A DNA stretch of 64,000 bases from Novosphingobium silvae (GTDB lineage: Bacteria; Pseudomonadota; Alphaproteobacteria; Sphingomonadales; Sphingomonadaceae). A program made the position numbers and the translations under genes. Under the pieces are notes generated by a model. That model was not told where the DNA came from and searched no databases. It saw nothing but the letters and a program-made list of their open reading frames with translations. Shown here in pieces: positions 36,423-45,384 of this stretch. The stretch's first letter is position 1. Every line of letters begins with the position of its first letter. The stretch spans positions 1 to 64,000 of the forward strand of contig NZ_WVTD01000015.1 in assembly GCF_009856825.1 (NCBI RefSeq), given 5' to 3'.

Positions 36423-37765
36423 CGCCGGAGGACTATCGGCTCGTCCTGTCCGCCATCGCCGGCATTGCCCTGTCGATCTTTCTGATCGTCAAGGGACGCC
36501 TGCACCCTTTCATCGGCCTTCTGTGCGGGGCCTTCGTGGTCGGCCTCCTCGCCGGCATTCCGCTGTCCGATACGGCCGATGCGGTGGAGAAAGGCGCGGG
36601 GACCATCCTGGGCGGTACCGGGCTCGTCGTCGCGCTTGGTCTGGGGCTCGGCGCGATGCTGCAACTCTCCGACGGCGCTGGAGGCATAGCGCGGGCTGCG
36701 CTGCGTCTTTCCGGCGTTCGCGGCGCGCCCTGGGCAAGCCTGTTCACGGCGCTGCTCATCGGACTGCCGCTGTTCTTCGAGACCGGGCTGGTGCTGCTGT
36801 TGCCCATCGTCGCTTCGGCGGCCGCCGCGCTGCCGAGCGGGCAGGACGACGACACCGCCAAGCTGCGCCTCATGCTGCCCGCGCTCGCCGGTCTTTCGGT
36901 GGTCCATGCCCTGGTGCCGCCGCATCCAGGCCCGCTGCTGGCGGTCGACGCACTTGGCGCAAGCCTCGGTCTTACGCTGTTCTATGGCCTCATCGTCGGT
37001 ATCCCGACCGCGATCATTGCCGGGCCGGTGCTGGCACGCTTCACTGCCCCTGGAGTGCGGCTCAGCCCGCCCCCCTTGGCCGCGGTCACTGTCGAAGTTG
37101 CCGCGCCTCCGGTCGGCCGCGCCATGACGGCAGTGCTGCTCCCGGTGGTGCTGATCGCCGCGGGACAGGCGGTTTCGCTGATGCCGCCCGCTCTCGCCGG
37201 GTCGATGCAGTGGCTTGGCTGGGTCAGCGATCCCGTCGTGGCGCTGCTCATCGCTAACCTTGCAGCGCTTCCCCTGCTGTTCGGTCACCGGCTGCGGGAC
37301 AGCGGCATTCAGGGCGCGATATGGACCGAAGCCATGGCTCCCGCAGGCGGCATCCTCCTCGCGATCGGCGCAGGCGGAGCGCTCAAGCAGGTGCTTGTCA
37401 CGGCCGGCCTTTCCGATCTGCTGGTGCGTCTGGCTGGAGACGGCGCGATCTCGCCCCTGCTGCTTGCCTGGGGCGTTTCGGTGTGCATACGGCTTGCCAC
37501 AGGCTCGGCCACGGTGGCGACGATCACGACAGCGGGGGTCATGCAGGGGCTCGTCGCGACATCCGGCGTTGCACCGGAATGGATGGTCCTGGCAATCGGC
37601 GCGGGCTCGCTATTCTTCTCTCACGTCAACGATCCGGGCTTCTGGCTGGTCAAGAGCTACCTCGGAACCGACATGCCGGGCACTTTCCGCACCTGGTCGG
37701 TCATGGAAACGGTTGTCGCGGTGGTGGGCCTGCTGCTTGTCCTTGCGGGCAGTTCCATCTTCTAA
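36419..37765 (+). CDS. GntP-family gluconate:H+ symporter
   Basis: Inner-membrane permease that brings gluconate, made in the periplasm, into the cytoplasm. About 12 hydrophobic segments fill 448 residues. Family motifs include RLHPFIGLLCGAFVVGLLAG near 27, GLPLFFETGLVLLLPI, VHALVPPHPGPL, LATGSATVATITTAG and FFSHVNDPGFWLVK, all typical of GntP/GntT. The ATG at 36419 gives an N-terminus (MTPEDYRLVLSA) that starts right at the first membrane segment. Longer versions from 36359 would begin with TTG. It heads a permease-regulator pair, facing gluconokinase. Confidence 0.92.
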   Translation: MTPEDYRLVLSAIAGIALSIFLIVKGRLHPFIGLLCGAFVVGLLAGIPLSDTADAVEKGAGTILGGTGLVVALGLGLGAMLQLSDGAGGIARAALRLSGVRGAPWASLFTALLIGLPLFFETGLVLLLPIVASAAAALPSGQDDDTAKLRLMLPALAGLSVVHALVPPHPGPLLAVDALGASLGLTLFYGLIVGIPTAIIAGPVLARFTAPGVRLSPPPLAAVTVEVAAPPVGRAMTAVLLPVVLIAAGQAVSLMPPALAGSMQWLGWVSDPVVALLIANLAALPLLFGHRLRDSGIQGAIWTEAMAPAGGILLAIGAGGALKQVLVTAGLSDLLVRLAGDGAISPLLLAWGVSVCIRLATGSATVATITTAGVMQGLVATSGVAPEWMVLAIGAGSLFFSHVNDPGFWLVKSYLGTDMPGTFRTWSVMETVVAVVGLLLVLAGSSIF

Positions 37766-37808
37766 CAAAGGGGATGCGGATGAGGCCGGCAGGCAGAAAG
37801 GTGCGCCG

Positions 37809-38486
37809 ATGAACCAGGAGCGACTTTCCGACCATGCCTATGCAGGCATCGTCGAGATCATAAATTCGCGCGATCTGGAAGTGGGCGCACGCCTGCCGTC
37901 GGAAGCAAGACTGGCGGAGATGTTCGGCGTGTCGCGCGCGATCGTGCGCGAGGCGCTGGTCCGCCTGGCCTCCGATGGAATCACCGAGGCCCGGCGCGGT
38001 GCCGGGTCCTTCGTGAAGAGCCGCCCCTCCGAACGTCTGGCCGCGTTCGTTCCCGCATCCGAGCTGCCGTCGACTTTGGGCAGCTACGAAGTGCGCTTCG
38101 TGCTCGAAGCGGAAGCGGCGCGGCTTGCCGCCACGCGCCGCACCCCGCAGGAGATGGCCTACGTGGAGGAAGGGCTGGAGCTTCTGCGCGACGCCCTGCT
38201 CTCGAACGCGCCTGCCCATGCCGAAGACATGGACCTGCACCGGCGCATCGCGGTGGCGACGGGCAATCCCGCCTTCCTGCAGGCGTTCGATGCGCTCTGG
38301 ACCGACGTCGAGAGGATCATGCGCGCCGGCGTGGACATCTCCCGCTCGCGTCCTCCTGAAGTGATCGCGACGATGCTCCACGAGCACGAGGTCATCGTGC
38401 GCGCCATCCGCGCGCAGGATGCGGAAGGAGCGGCGCTGGCGATGCGATGGCACTTGTGGGAAGGACGGCGCCGACTGATGCCCTGA
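37809..38486 (+). CDS. GntR-family regulator, FCD (FadR) subfamily
   Basis: A 225-residue repressor. The winged helix at about 8-75 contains LEVGARLPSEARLAEMFGVS and RAIVREALVRLASDGITEAR. The FCD ligand domain follows from about 90, with metal-ligand-type residues in MDLHRRIAVATGNP and HEHEVIVRAIRAQD. The ATG lies 43 bases after the permease stop, behind AAAGG, in the same transcript. It probably controls the permease and gluconokinase in response to gluconate or a phosphorylated product; the ATAAC/GTTAT repeats at 36252-36275 are candidate sites. Confidence 0.88.
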   Translation: MNQERLSDHAYAGIVEIINSRDLEVGARLPSEARLAEMFGVSRAIVREALVRLASDGITEARRGAGSFVKSRPSERLAAFVPASELPSTLGSYEVRFVLEAEAARLAATRRTPQEMAYVEEGLELLRDALLSNAPAHAEDMDLHRRIAVATGNPAFLQAFDALWTDVERIMRAGVDISRSRPPEVIATMLHEHEVIVRAIRAQDAEGAALAMRWHLWEGRRRLMP

Positions 38487-38492
38487 GCCGGG

Positions 38493-39044
38493 TCACTCGT
38501 CCCCGAGCCAGTGCAGCACCAAGTCGCGCAAGGCCTCGGGAGGCTCGTCGGTCGTCAGGGTAATCGCCGCTTCGCTTGCGACGGGGCGCTCCAGCGTGGC
38601 CAACTGGCTGTCGAGAAGGCTGGGAGGCATGTAGTGACCCGGGCGGTTGCCCACCCGCGCCAGCAGCCGCTCACGGCTGTTCTCGAGAAAGACGAAGCGA
38701 ACTCCTCCGCCTACAGCGTCGCGCAGACGGTCGCGGTAGGCAAGGCGCAGTGCCGAACACGCCACTACGGCGCCTCCATGATCGGCTGCGGTTGTCGCTG
38801 CGGCGTTTCCCAGCCGGTCGAGCCAGGGCCAGCGGTCGTCGTCGGTCAGGGCCTCGCCGCCCCGCATCTTCGCCACGGCCTCGGGGGAATGATACGCGTC
38901 GCCTTCAAGGAAGGGGTAGCCAAGCGCCTGCGACAGCAGCGCGCCCAACGTGGATTTGCCGCAGCCGCTCACCCCCATGACGATGACGGCGCGCAATGGC
39001 GACAGTGCGTGACCGGGAAGTACGGGCAAGTCGGCATCCTTCAT
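38493..39044 (-). CDS. gntK: gluconokinase (GntK)
   Basis: Phosphorylates gluconate to 6-phosphogluconate with ATP, the entry to the Entner-Doudoroff pathway. The P-loop is VMGVSGCGKST near residue 22. FLEGDAYHSPEAVAKMRGG binds gluconate, and CSALRLAYRDRLR and PGHYMPPSLLDSQLATLE are GntK signatures. The 183-residue length is usual. It is convergent with the GntR gene, six bases apart, so no terminator separates them and the two transcripts overlap. Confidence 0.94.
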   Translation of the reverse strand: MKDADLPVLPGHALSPLRAVIVMGVSGCGKSTLGALLSQALGYPFLEGDAYHSPEAVAKMRGGEALTDDDRWPWLDRLGNAAATTAADHGGAVVACSALRLAYRDRLRDAVGGGVRFVFLENSRERLLARVGNRPGHYMPPSLLDSQLATLERPVASEAAITLTTDEPPEALRDLVLHWLGDE

Positions 39045-39101
39045 GTCGCAAAAGGCGGGAAATGCCTTCCGCCTATAGAAGCTGCGGCAAACACTTGGGA
39101 A

Positions 39102-39123
39102 CTACGACCTTTGTCGCAAGTGC
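39102..39123 (+). promoter_or_regulatory. 22-base motif shared with the next TonB receptor promoter region
   Basis: CTACGACCT-nn-GTnGnAAGTGC occurs here, 58 bases before the first helix-propeller gene, and again at 42229-42250 with 18 of 22 bases identical. CACTTG at 39092 and CAAGTG at 39117 also form an inverted repeat around it. A common regulator site is likely. Confidence 0.45.
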
Positions 39124-39181
39124 CACCTCCTTCGATCCGATATAACGAGATCGCGGCAAAAGAACCGAGGGGGAGACGGCG

Positions 39182-42100
39182 ATGATCAGACGCGGCGCTT
39201 TCATGGCAGTCATGCTCGTAGGCACGGCTCTGGCCTCGCCCGGAACATCTCTCGCGGCGGGAACCTCGGTCTTCCCCGTCGCGCCCGACGAGCCCACCGC
39301 AGTGACCGTGCGTGCGCCGGGAGACGGCAGAACGGACGCCACCGACGCCCTCCAGCAGGCTTTCGACAGCGCGCGTGACCGCACAGGCCATGGCATCGTC
39401 TTCCTGCCTTCCGGAACCTACCGCATCACCCGCACGCTCGTGGTGCCGGCCGGGGTCAGGGTCTACGGCATAGGCGCGACGCGCCCGACGATACTGCTCG
39501 GCCGGAGCACTCCCGGTTTCCAGAAAGGCGTGTCGACGATGATCGTCTTTGCAGGAGACGACCAGTACAACGTCGGCAAGGTTCCCGTGCCCGTGCCAAC
39601 GGTCGTTCCGCGCGACAAGGTGGTCCGCGACGCCAATTCCAGCACGTTCTACTCGGCGATGAGCAACGTCGACATCGAGATCGCCGAAGGCAACCCCGCT
39701 GCGGCCGGAGTGCGCTTCCGCCTCGCGCAGCACGCATTCCTCAGCCACATGGATTTCCGGCTGGGGAGCGCTTTTGCAGGCGTGTACCAGGCCGGCAACG
39801 TGATCGAGAACGTCCACTTCCACGGTGGCCGCTACGGCATCGTAACGGAGAAGACCTCCCCCGCATGGCAGTTCACGCTGCTCGATTCTACGTTCGAGGG
39901 TCAGCGCGACGCCGCAATTCGCGAGCACGAAGCGGGGCTGACCCTGGTGAACGTCTCTATCAGCGACACGCCGGTGGGCATCGAGGTGGATCGTGGATAC
40001 GGTGATTCCCTCTGGGGCAAGGACGTGCGCTTCGAGAACGTCAGCCGGGCGGCAGTCGTGATCTCGAACGAGCGGAATGCCTTCACCCAGATCGGCTTCG
40101 AAAACGCGCTTGCAAGCGAAACCCCGGTCTTTGCGCGTTTCCGCGACAGCAGGAGCACCGTCGAGGGTAAGGGCGCCGCCTACAAGGTATCCGCCTTCTC
40201 CTATGGCATCGAGGTAGCGCATGGTCGCTCGACCGGAGAATATGCGACTCAGGCCGAGATCGAGCCGCTCTCGGCCATGCCCGCCCCCCGCGCTCCGGCC
40301 ATCCGCGACCTTCCGACTGTGGCGGACTGGGTGAACGCCCGCACTGTGGGTGTGGCCGGCAACGGCAAGGCGGACGACACCGCCGCCATCCAGCGCGCGA
40401 TCGATACGAACAGGGTGCTCTACTTCCCGACCGGGTTCTACAAGGTCACCGCACCCTTGAAGCTGCGTTCCGACAGCATTCTCATCGGGCTGCATCCGGC
40501 GATCACGCAGTTCTATGTCCCCGACGAGAACCCCGGCCATTCCGGCGTCGGCACGGTGGTGCCGATCGTCGAGAGCCCGCAGCGCGGCGACAACGTGCTT
40601 TCCGGGATCGGGCTGTTCACGGGCCGGGTCAATCCCCGTGCCGCCGCGCTCCTCTGGCGCTCGGGCGAGAACAGCCTGGTCGAGGACGTGAAGATCATGG
40701 GCGGCGGCGGAACACCGACCGCCGACGGCAAGCCGCTCGGCAGCATGAGCGCCCGCAGCGGAGATCCGGTCGCGGACGGTCGCTGGGATGCGCAATATCC
40801 CAGCATCTGGGTGACCGATGGCGGCGGCGGAACTTTCGCGGACGTGTGGAGCCCGAACACTTTCGCACAGGCAGGCTTCTATGTGACGAACACGAGCACA
40901 CCGGGCCATGTCTACGAGATGTCCGTCGAACACCATGCCCGCAACGAGTTCGTGCTCGACAACGTGCAGAACTGGGAGTTCCTCGCTCCCCAGACGGAGC
41001 AGGAGGTGGGAGACGGGCCGAACGCCGTTTCGCTCGAGATCCGCAACTCGCGCAATCTTCTGTTCGCCAACTATCACGCCTACCGCGTCACCCGCAGCTA
41101 CCATCCCGCTCGCAGCGCGGCGAAGCTGTACAACTCCAGCGACATCCGCTTCCGCAACGTCCACGTGAATGCGGAAAGCGGGTATGCCGCCTGTGACGAC
41201 GAAGGCTGCGGCACCTTCCTTCGCGCGAGCAAGTATCCCTTCGACAACGCGATCGAGGATGTGACGCGCAAGCTTTTCGTGCGGGAACGCGAGTTCGCGC
41301 GGCTGGACATCGGCCCCGTCGGAAACCCGGTCGCTCCCGAGGCTACGCGTCCGGCCACTAAGTTGGAGAAGGTGGCAGACGGCTTCTGGTCCATCTCCGG
41401 CGCGGCGACGGATGCGAAAGGTGCTCTCTACTTCATCGACAGGCGGTTCCAGCGCATTCACCGCTGGACCGATGCGAAAGGCCTGGAGATCGTTCGCGAT
41501 CACGCGCTGGATCCGGTGAACCTGGCAGTGGACGCATCGGGCCATCTCCTCGTCCTCTCCTCGCTCGGCACGAAAGGCAGCGTCTACTCGCTTGACCCGG
41601 CCGACCCCACCGACCGGATCACGATCATCCAGCCAACTCCCGCCCGGGCAAGACCGAAGGCGCGAACGCTCCTTCCAGTCAACTGGTGGATCAACGGCGA
41701 ATTTCGCGATCAGCTGGACCACGACACCTACGAGTTCACGACCCTTGCCGAAATGTTCGCACGCGATGCGGGTTCGAAGAAGGCGCGCGAATACGTCTCT
41801 CCCGATGGCAGCCTTGCGCTTCCGGCATTCCGTGTATGGCAGCAAGGGCCTGCGGACCACGTCGGATGGCGCTGGTCGAACAGCCTTAACGCGAACGGGC
41901 TTGTTGGCGGCAAGCCGGGAGAGCGGATGTTCGTGACCAATGCTTCCGAGAACGTCACCTACAGCGGGACGATCGGCTCTCTGGGCGCGCTTGGAAGCCT
42001 GAAGCCTTTCGCCGGCCGTGGAGGCGAAAGCGTGACGGTGGGCCAGGATGGGCGCGTCTTCATAGCCAACGGGCAGGTCTTCATCCATGCTCCCGACGGA

Positions 42101-42217
42101 CGCGAGATCGGGAGGATCGACGTACCCGAACGGCCCTTGCAGATCCTGTTCGGCGGGCAGGATGGGCGTACGCTTTTCATCCTCACGCACCACGCGCTCT
42201 ACACCGCGAAACCGTGA
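39182..42217 (+). CDS. secreted beta-helix/SMP-30-like propeller fusion protein (copy 1)
   Basis: A 1,011-residue protein with a Sec signal (about 1-26). Two pectate-lyase-3/GH55-like beta-helix units follow, each starting with the same type of motif: GDGRTDATDALQQAFD near 47 and GNGKADDTAAIQRAID near 393. Such twin helices resemble GH55 exo-beta-1,3-glucanases and GH28-related proteins. From about 727 to the end comes an SMP-30/gluconolactonase-like propeller (DAKGALYFIDRRFQRIHRW). A helix-lyase/hydrolase joined to a lactonase-like propeller suggests release and immediate processing of a sugar, but no catalytic residue is assigned and the substrate is unknown. A paralogue with the same three parts is at 45385-48435. 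GAGGGGGAGACGGCG before the ATG supplies the ribosome site. Confidence 0.8.
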   Translation: MIRRGAFMAVMLVGTALASPGTSLAAGTSVFPVAPDEPTAVTVRAPGDGRTDATDALQQAFDSARDRTGHGIVFLPSGTYRITRTLVVPAGVRVYGIGATRPTILLGRSTPGFQKGVSTMIVFAGDDQYNVGKVPVPVPTVVPRDKVVRDANSSTFYSAMSNVDIEIAEGNPAAAGVRFRLAQHAFLSHMDFRLGSAFAGVYQAGNVIENVHFHGGRYGIVTEKTSPAWQFTLLDSTFEGQRDAAIREHEAGLTLVNVSISDTPVGIEVDRGYGDSLWGKDVRFENVSRAAVVISNERNAFTQIGFENALASETPVFARFRDSRSTVEGKGAAYKVSAFSYGIEVAHGRSTGEYATQAEIEPLSAMPAPRAPAIRDLPTVADWVNARTVGVAGNGKADDTAAIQRAIDTNRVLYFPTGFYKVTAPLKLRSDSILIGLHPAITQFYVPDENPGHSGVGTVVPIVESPQRGDNVLSGIGLFTGRVNPRAAALLWRSGENSLVEDVKIMGGGGTPTADGKPLGSMSARSGDPVADGRWDAQYPSIWVTDGGGGTFADVWSPNTFAQAGFYVTNTSTPGHVYEMSVEHHARNEFVLDNVQNWEFLAPQTEQEVGDGPNAVSLEIRNSRNLLFANYHAYRVTRSYHPARSAAKLYNSSDIRFRNVHVNAESGYAACDDEGCGTFLRASKYPFDNAIEDVTRKLFVREREFARLDIGPVGNPVAPEATRPATKLEKVADGFWSISGAATDAKGALYFIDRRFQRIHRWTDAKGLEIVRDHALDPVNLAVDASGHLLVLSSLGTKGSVYSLDPADPTDRITIIQPTPARARPKARTLLPVNWWINGEFRDQLDHDTYEFTTLAEMFARDAGSKKAREYVSPDGSLALPAFRVWQQGPADHVGWRWSNSLNANGLVGGKPGERMFVTNASENVTYSGTIGSLGALGSLKPFAGRGGESVTVGQDGRVFIANGQVFIHAPDGREIGRIDVPERPLQILFGGQDGRTLFILTHHALYTAKP

Positions 42218-42228
42218 TGCCGAGGTAT

Positions 42229-42250
42229 CTACGACCTAAGTGGTAAGTGC
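42229..42250 (+). promoter_or_regulatory. second copy of the shared 22-base motif
   Basis: CTACGACCT-nn-GTnGnAAGTGC as at 39102-39123, located 94 bases before the TonB receptor ATG. It contains a repeat AAGTGGTAAGTG. Confidence 0.45.
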
Positions 42251-42344
42251 GGTCAGAGCAGTCCCAAGGTAACGTCGTGACAATGCCGGAAGCGGCGCGG
42301 CCGAGTCCGAAAAACGGGCGGCCGGAGGTTGAAGGGGAAGGATC

Positions 42345-45311
42345 ATGAAGAGCATCGCGACTATCGACCGCCACCGGTCGGGCGTAAGCTTGGCAGCGCT
42401 GGCGGCTGTCATTCTCGCAGGATCGGCACATGCTCAGGAAGCATCGCCACCAGCCCCCGCTGCTGCGCAGGAGGAGCAGGAAGTACCCTCCGTGTCGGAC
42501 CAGCGGGCGGCGGAGATCGTCGTCACCGGTTCGCGCATCACCTCCAGCGGCTTCAACGCGCCCACGCCCACCACGGTAATCGGCGAAGCGCAGATCGCCG
42601 CCAATGCGCAGCCCAACATCTTCAACACGATCGCGCAGCTCCCTTCGCTTCAGGGCTCGACGGGTGCGGCCACCGGCACGTTCAGCACCTCCAGCGGCTC
42701 GCAGGGCCTCTCCTCGTTCTCGCTGCGGGGTCTCGGCACGATCCGTACCCTGACCCTGCTCGATGGCCAGCGCGTCGTAGGCGCCAACGTGACCGGCGTG
42801 CCCGACATCAGCCTGTTCCCTCAGTTGCTGGTAAAGCGCGTCGACGTGGTAACCGGCGGCGCCTCGGCCTCCTATGGCTCGGATGCGGTCGGCGGCGTGG
42901 TGAACTTCATCACCGACACCAAGTTCGAAGGCTTCAAGGGCAACGTGCAAGGCGGCATTACCCGCTACAACGACAACGAGCAGGTCCTGGTCCAGGGCGC
43001 CTGGGGCAAGTCGCTTGGCCGCTTCCACGTGATCGTCAGCGGCGAATACGACCACGAGGAAGGCGTCGGCCCCGGCAACTTCGGCACCGACCTCGCCGGC
43101 AGCCGCGACTGGTACCGTGCCAGCACGCTGGTCAACACCGGCGTGCTGGACAGCACCAATCCGCAGTACCTCTATCGCGACTACGCCCAGCCCTACCAGT
43201 ATGCCAAGTATGGCCTCATCAACGCGGGTCCCTTGCAGGGCATCGCTTTCGATCCGAGCGGCCGGCCCTACAACTTCAACTACGGATCGAACGGCGTTCC
43301 GGCAGGCAATGCGGCGGGTGACGTGACCGGCTGCTATGTCGGCTTCTGCGTCGGCGGCGACATGTCGGGCCATGTCGGATCGGGCACGTCCCTGCAGTCT
43401 GCGCTCAAGCGCATCAACGGCTATACCCGCCTCAGCTACGAGTTTGCGGACGACAACGAGCTTTATGCCACCGTCAACATCGCGCAGGTGAAGACCAACA
43501 ACCAGCCGAACCCGGGCGCTGCACTCAGCAACCTCACCGTCCAGTGCGCCAATCCCTTCGTGCCGGACCTGGTGCAGGCTGCCTGCGCGGACGCAGGCAT
43601 CACCAGCTTCCGCTATGGCCTCAGCAACGCCATCCTGCCCAACATCAAGGTCTTCACCGACCGCAAGCAGTACCGCTTCGTGGGCGGCGCCAAGGGCAAG
43701 TTCGAGGCGGCGGGCACGGCGTGGAACTATGACGCCTATTACGAACACGGTGTCAACATCACCGACATCAACGTGCGCAACATCCTGCTCAGCCGGCGCT
43801 ACACCGCCGCGATCAACGCAATCGAGCTGGACGGCGCGATTGTCTGCGCGGATGCGACTGCCCGGGCGAACGGCTGCCAGCCGATCAACATCTTCGGCGC
43901 CGTTACGCCCTCGTCGGCGGCGCTGGCCTATCTCCAGCCGGAGAACGGGCCGTTCCAGCACACCAAGCAGACGCAGGACGTTGCCAGCGTCAACATCTCG
44001 GGCTCGCCCTTCGAATCCTGGGCCGGCCCGGTCTCGATCGCGTTCGGCGGCGAGTACCGGCGCGAGTTCTACCGGGTCAACGCCGACCCTTATGGCGCAG
44101 GCGTATCATCGACGAGCCCCTACGACGACGAGTACCCCGCCGACCCGCTGCTGCTTGCCGACGGCAACAACTGGTACGCCGGCAACTACAAGAACGGTCG
44201 CGGCAAGTACGACGTCGTCGAGGGCTTCCTCGAAGTCGACCTGCCCATCCTCGACTCAGAAGGGGCGGGCCGGGCCAACCTCAACGGCGCGGCGCGCGTC
44301 ACGCGCTACAGCACCTCGGGTACGATCTGGTCGTGGAAGGTGGGAGGAACCTGGGACACCCCGCTCGACAGCCTGCGCCTGCGGGCGGTGACCTCACGCG
44401 ATGTTCGCGCCCCGAACCTGTCGGAACTCTTCGCCGCGCCCACCACGACAACGGTCCCGAACTTCACCGATCCGTTCACCAATACGCAGGTGCTGATCCT
44501 GCAGAACACCATTGGCAATACCGCGCTCAAGCCGGAAGTCGCGCGCAATACCGAGGTGGGCATCGTGCTGGCACGCCCCTCGTGGCTCCCGGGCCTCAGC
44601 CTCTCGTTCGACTACTACGACATCAAGCTCGATGACGTGATCTCGAGCCTGACTGCCCAGCAGATCGTCAATCTCTGCTTCCAGGGCGACCCGACGACCT
44701 GCAGCGCGTTCGACCTCAACAACCCGAACGGCCCGAACTACGTCAACGTGCAGGCATTCAACCTCGCCTCGATCAAGACCAGCGGCTTCGACATCGAGGC
44801 GAGCTACCAGTGGCAGAACCCGCTCGGCCTCGACGGCAGCCTGACCCTGCGCGCCCTGGCGACCCATGTGCGCAAGTTCGTGACCGACACGGGTCTTCCC
44901 GGCACGATCCCGGTCGACACCGCCGGCAACAACACCGGCGCCACGCCCGACTGGAAGTGGCTGGCGATCCAGACCTACGAGAACGATCACTTCAGTCTGA
45001 CCGTGCAGGAACGCTGGTTCTCGGACGGGACCTTCGGCAACCAGTACATCGAGTGCCGGCCCGGCAGCTGCCCCGTGTCGACGGTCAACAATCCGACGAT
45101 CGACAACAACCACATGGACGGCGCGTTCTACCTCGACATCGGCGGTTCGTACAACGTGACCTCGCAGATCCGGGCCTACTTCAAGGTCGACAACGTGTTC
45201 GACCGCGATCCAACGCCCTCGCCGCAGACCAACACCGGACTGGACGTGAACCCCTCCCTGTACGACACTCTGGGACGGACATATCGTGCAGGCATCCGCT
45301 TCAATTTCTGA
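42345..45311 (+). CDS. TonB-dependent receptor between the two helix-propeller genes
   Basis: A complete 988-residue outer-membrane importer. The Sec signal ends at SAHAQE (about 1-31). The TonB-box-like AAEIVVTGSRI is near 55, the plug runs to about 190 (FNTIAQLPSLQG, FSLRGLGTIRTLTLLDGQRV, GGASASYGSDAVGGVVNF), and the barrel ends in RAGIRFNF. It belongs to the same subtype as the broken receptor at 153-2600. Flanked by the two paralogous helix-propeller proteins, it is the probable uptake route for their product. AAGGA precedes the ATG, and a strong terminator follows the stop. Confidence 0.93.
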   Translation: MKSIATIDRHRSGVSLAALAAVILAGSAHAQEASPPAPAAAQEEQEVPSVSDQRAAEIVVTGSRITSSGFNAPTPTTVIGEAQIAANAQPNIFNTIAQLPSLQGSTGAATGTFSTSSGSQGLSSFSLRGLGTIRTLTLLDGQRVVGANVTGVPDISLFPQLLVKRVDVVTGGASASYGSDAVGGVVNFITDTKFEGFKGNVQGGITRYNDNEQVLVQGAWGKSLGRFHVIVSGEYDHEEGVGPGNFGTDLAGSRDWYRASTLVNTGVLDSTNPQYLYRDYAQPYQYAKYGLINAGPLQGIAFDPSGRPYNFNYGSNGVPAGNAAGDVTGCYVGFCVGGDMSGHVGSGTSLQSALKRINGYTRLSYEFADDNELYATVNIAQVKTNNQPNPGAALSNLTVQCANPFVPDLVQAACADAGITSFRYGLSNAILPNIKVFTDRKQYRFVGGAKGKFEAAGTAWNYDAYYEHGVNITDINVRNILLSRRYTAAINAIELDGAIVCADATARANGCQPINIFGAVTPSSAALAYLQPENGPFQHTKQTQDVASVNISGSPFESWAGPVSIAFGGEYRREFYRVNADPYGAGVSSTSPYDDEYPADPLLLADGNNWYAGNYKNGRGKYDVVEGFLEVDLPILDSEGAGRANLNGAARVTRYSTSGTIWSWKVGGTWDTPLDSLRLRAVTSRDVRAPNLSELFAAPTTTTVPNFTDPFTNTQVLILQNTIGNTALKPEVARNTEVGIVLARPSWLPGLSLSFDYYDIKLDDVISSLTAQQIVNLCFQGDPTTCSAFDLNNPNGPNYVNVQAFNLASIKTSGFDIEASYQWQNPLGLDGSLTLRALATHVRKFVTDTGLPGTIPVDTAGNNTGATPDWKWLAIQTYENDHFSLTVQERWFSDGTFGNQYIECRPGSCPVSTVNNPTIDNNHMDGAFYLDIGGSYNVTSQIRAYFKVDNVFDRDPTPSPQTNTGLDVNPSLYDTLGRTYRAGIRFNF

Positions 45312-45338
45312 CTTGATCGACGATACCCCCCACGAACT

Positions 45339-45368
45339 GTCCCGGCCTTGCGGCCGGGACATTTTTTG
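45339..45368 (+). terminator. rho-independent terminator after the TonB receptor
   Basis: GTCCCGGCC and GGCCGGGAC form a perfect nine-base-pair stem around TTGC, followed by ATTTTTTG. It lies only 17 bases before the next start codon, so it may work as an attenuator for the second helix-propeller gene. Confidence 0.85.
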
Positions 45369-45384
45369 CTTCGGAGTGAACGAC

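Noticed and set aside
39041-42193. A 1,050-codon open frame on the minus strand
   Set aside because: It mirrors the helix-propeller gene codon by codon on the opposite strand. GC-rich third positions keep antisense frames open here, and the translation has no recognisable domain or signal peptide.
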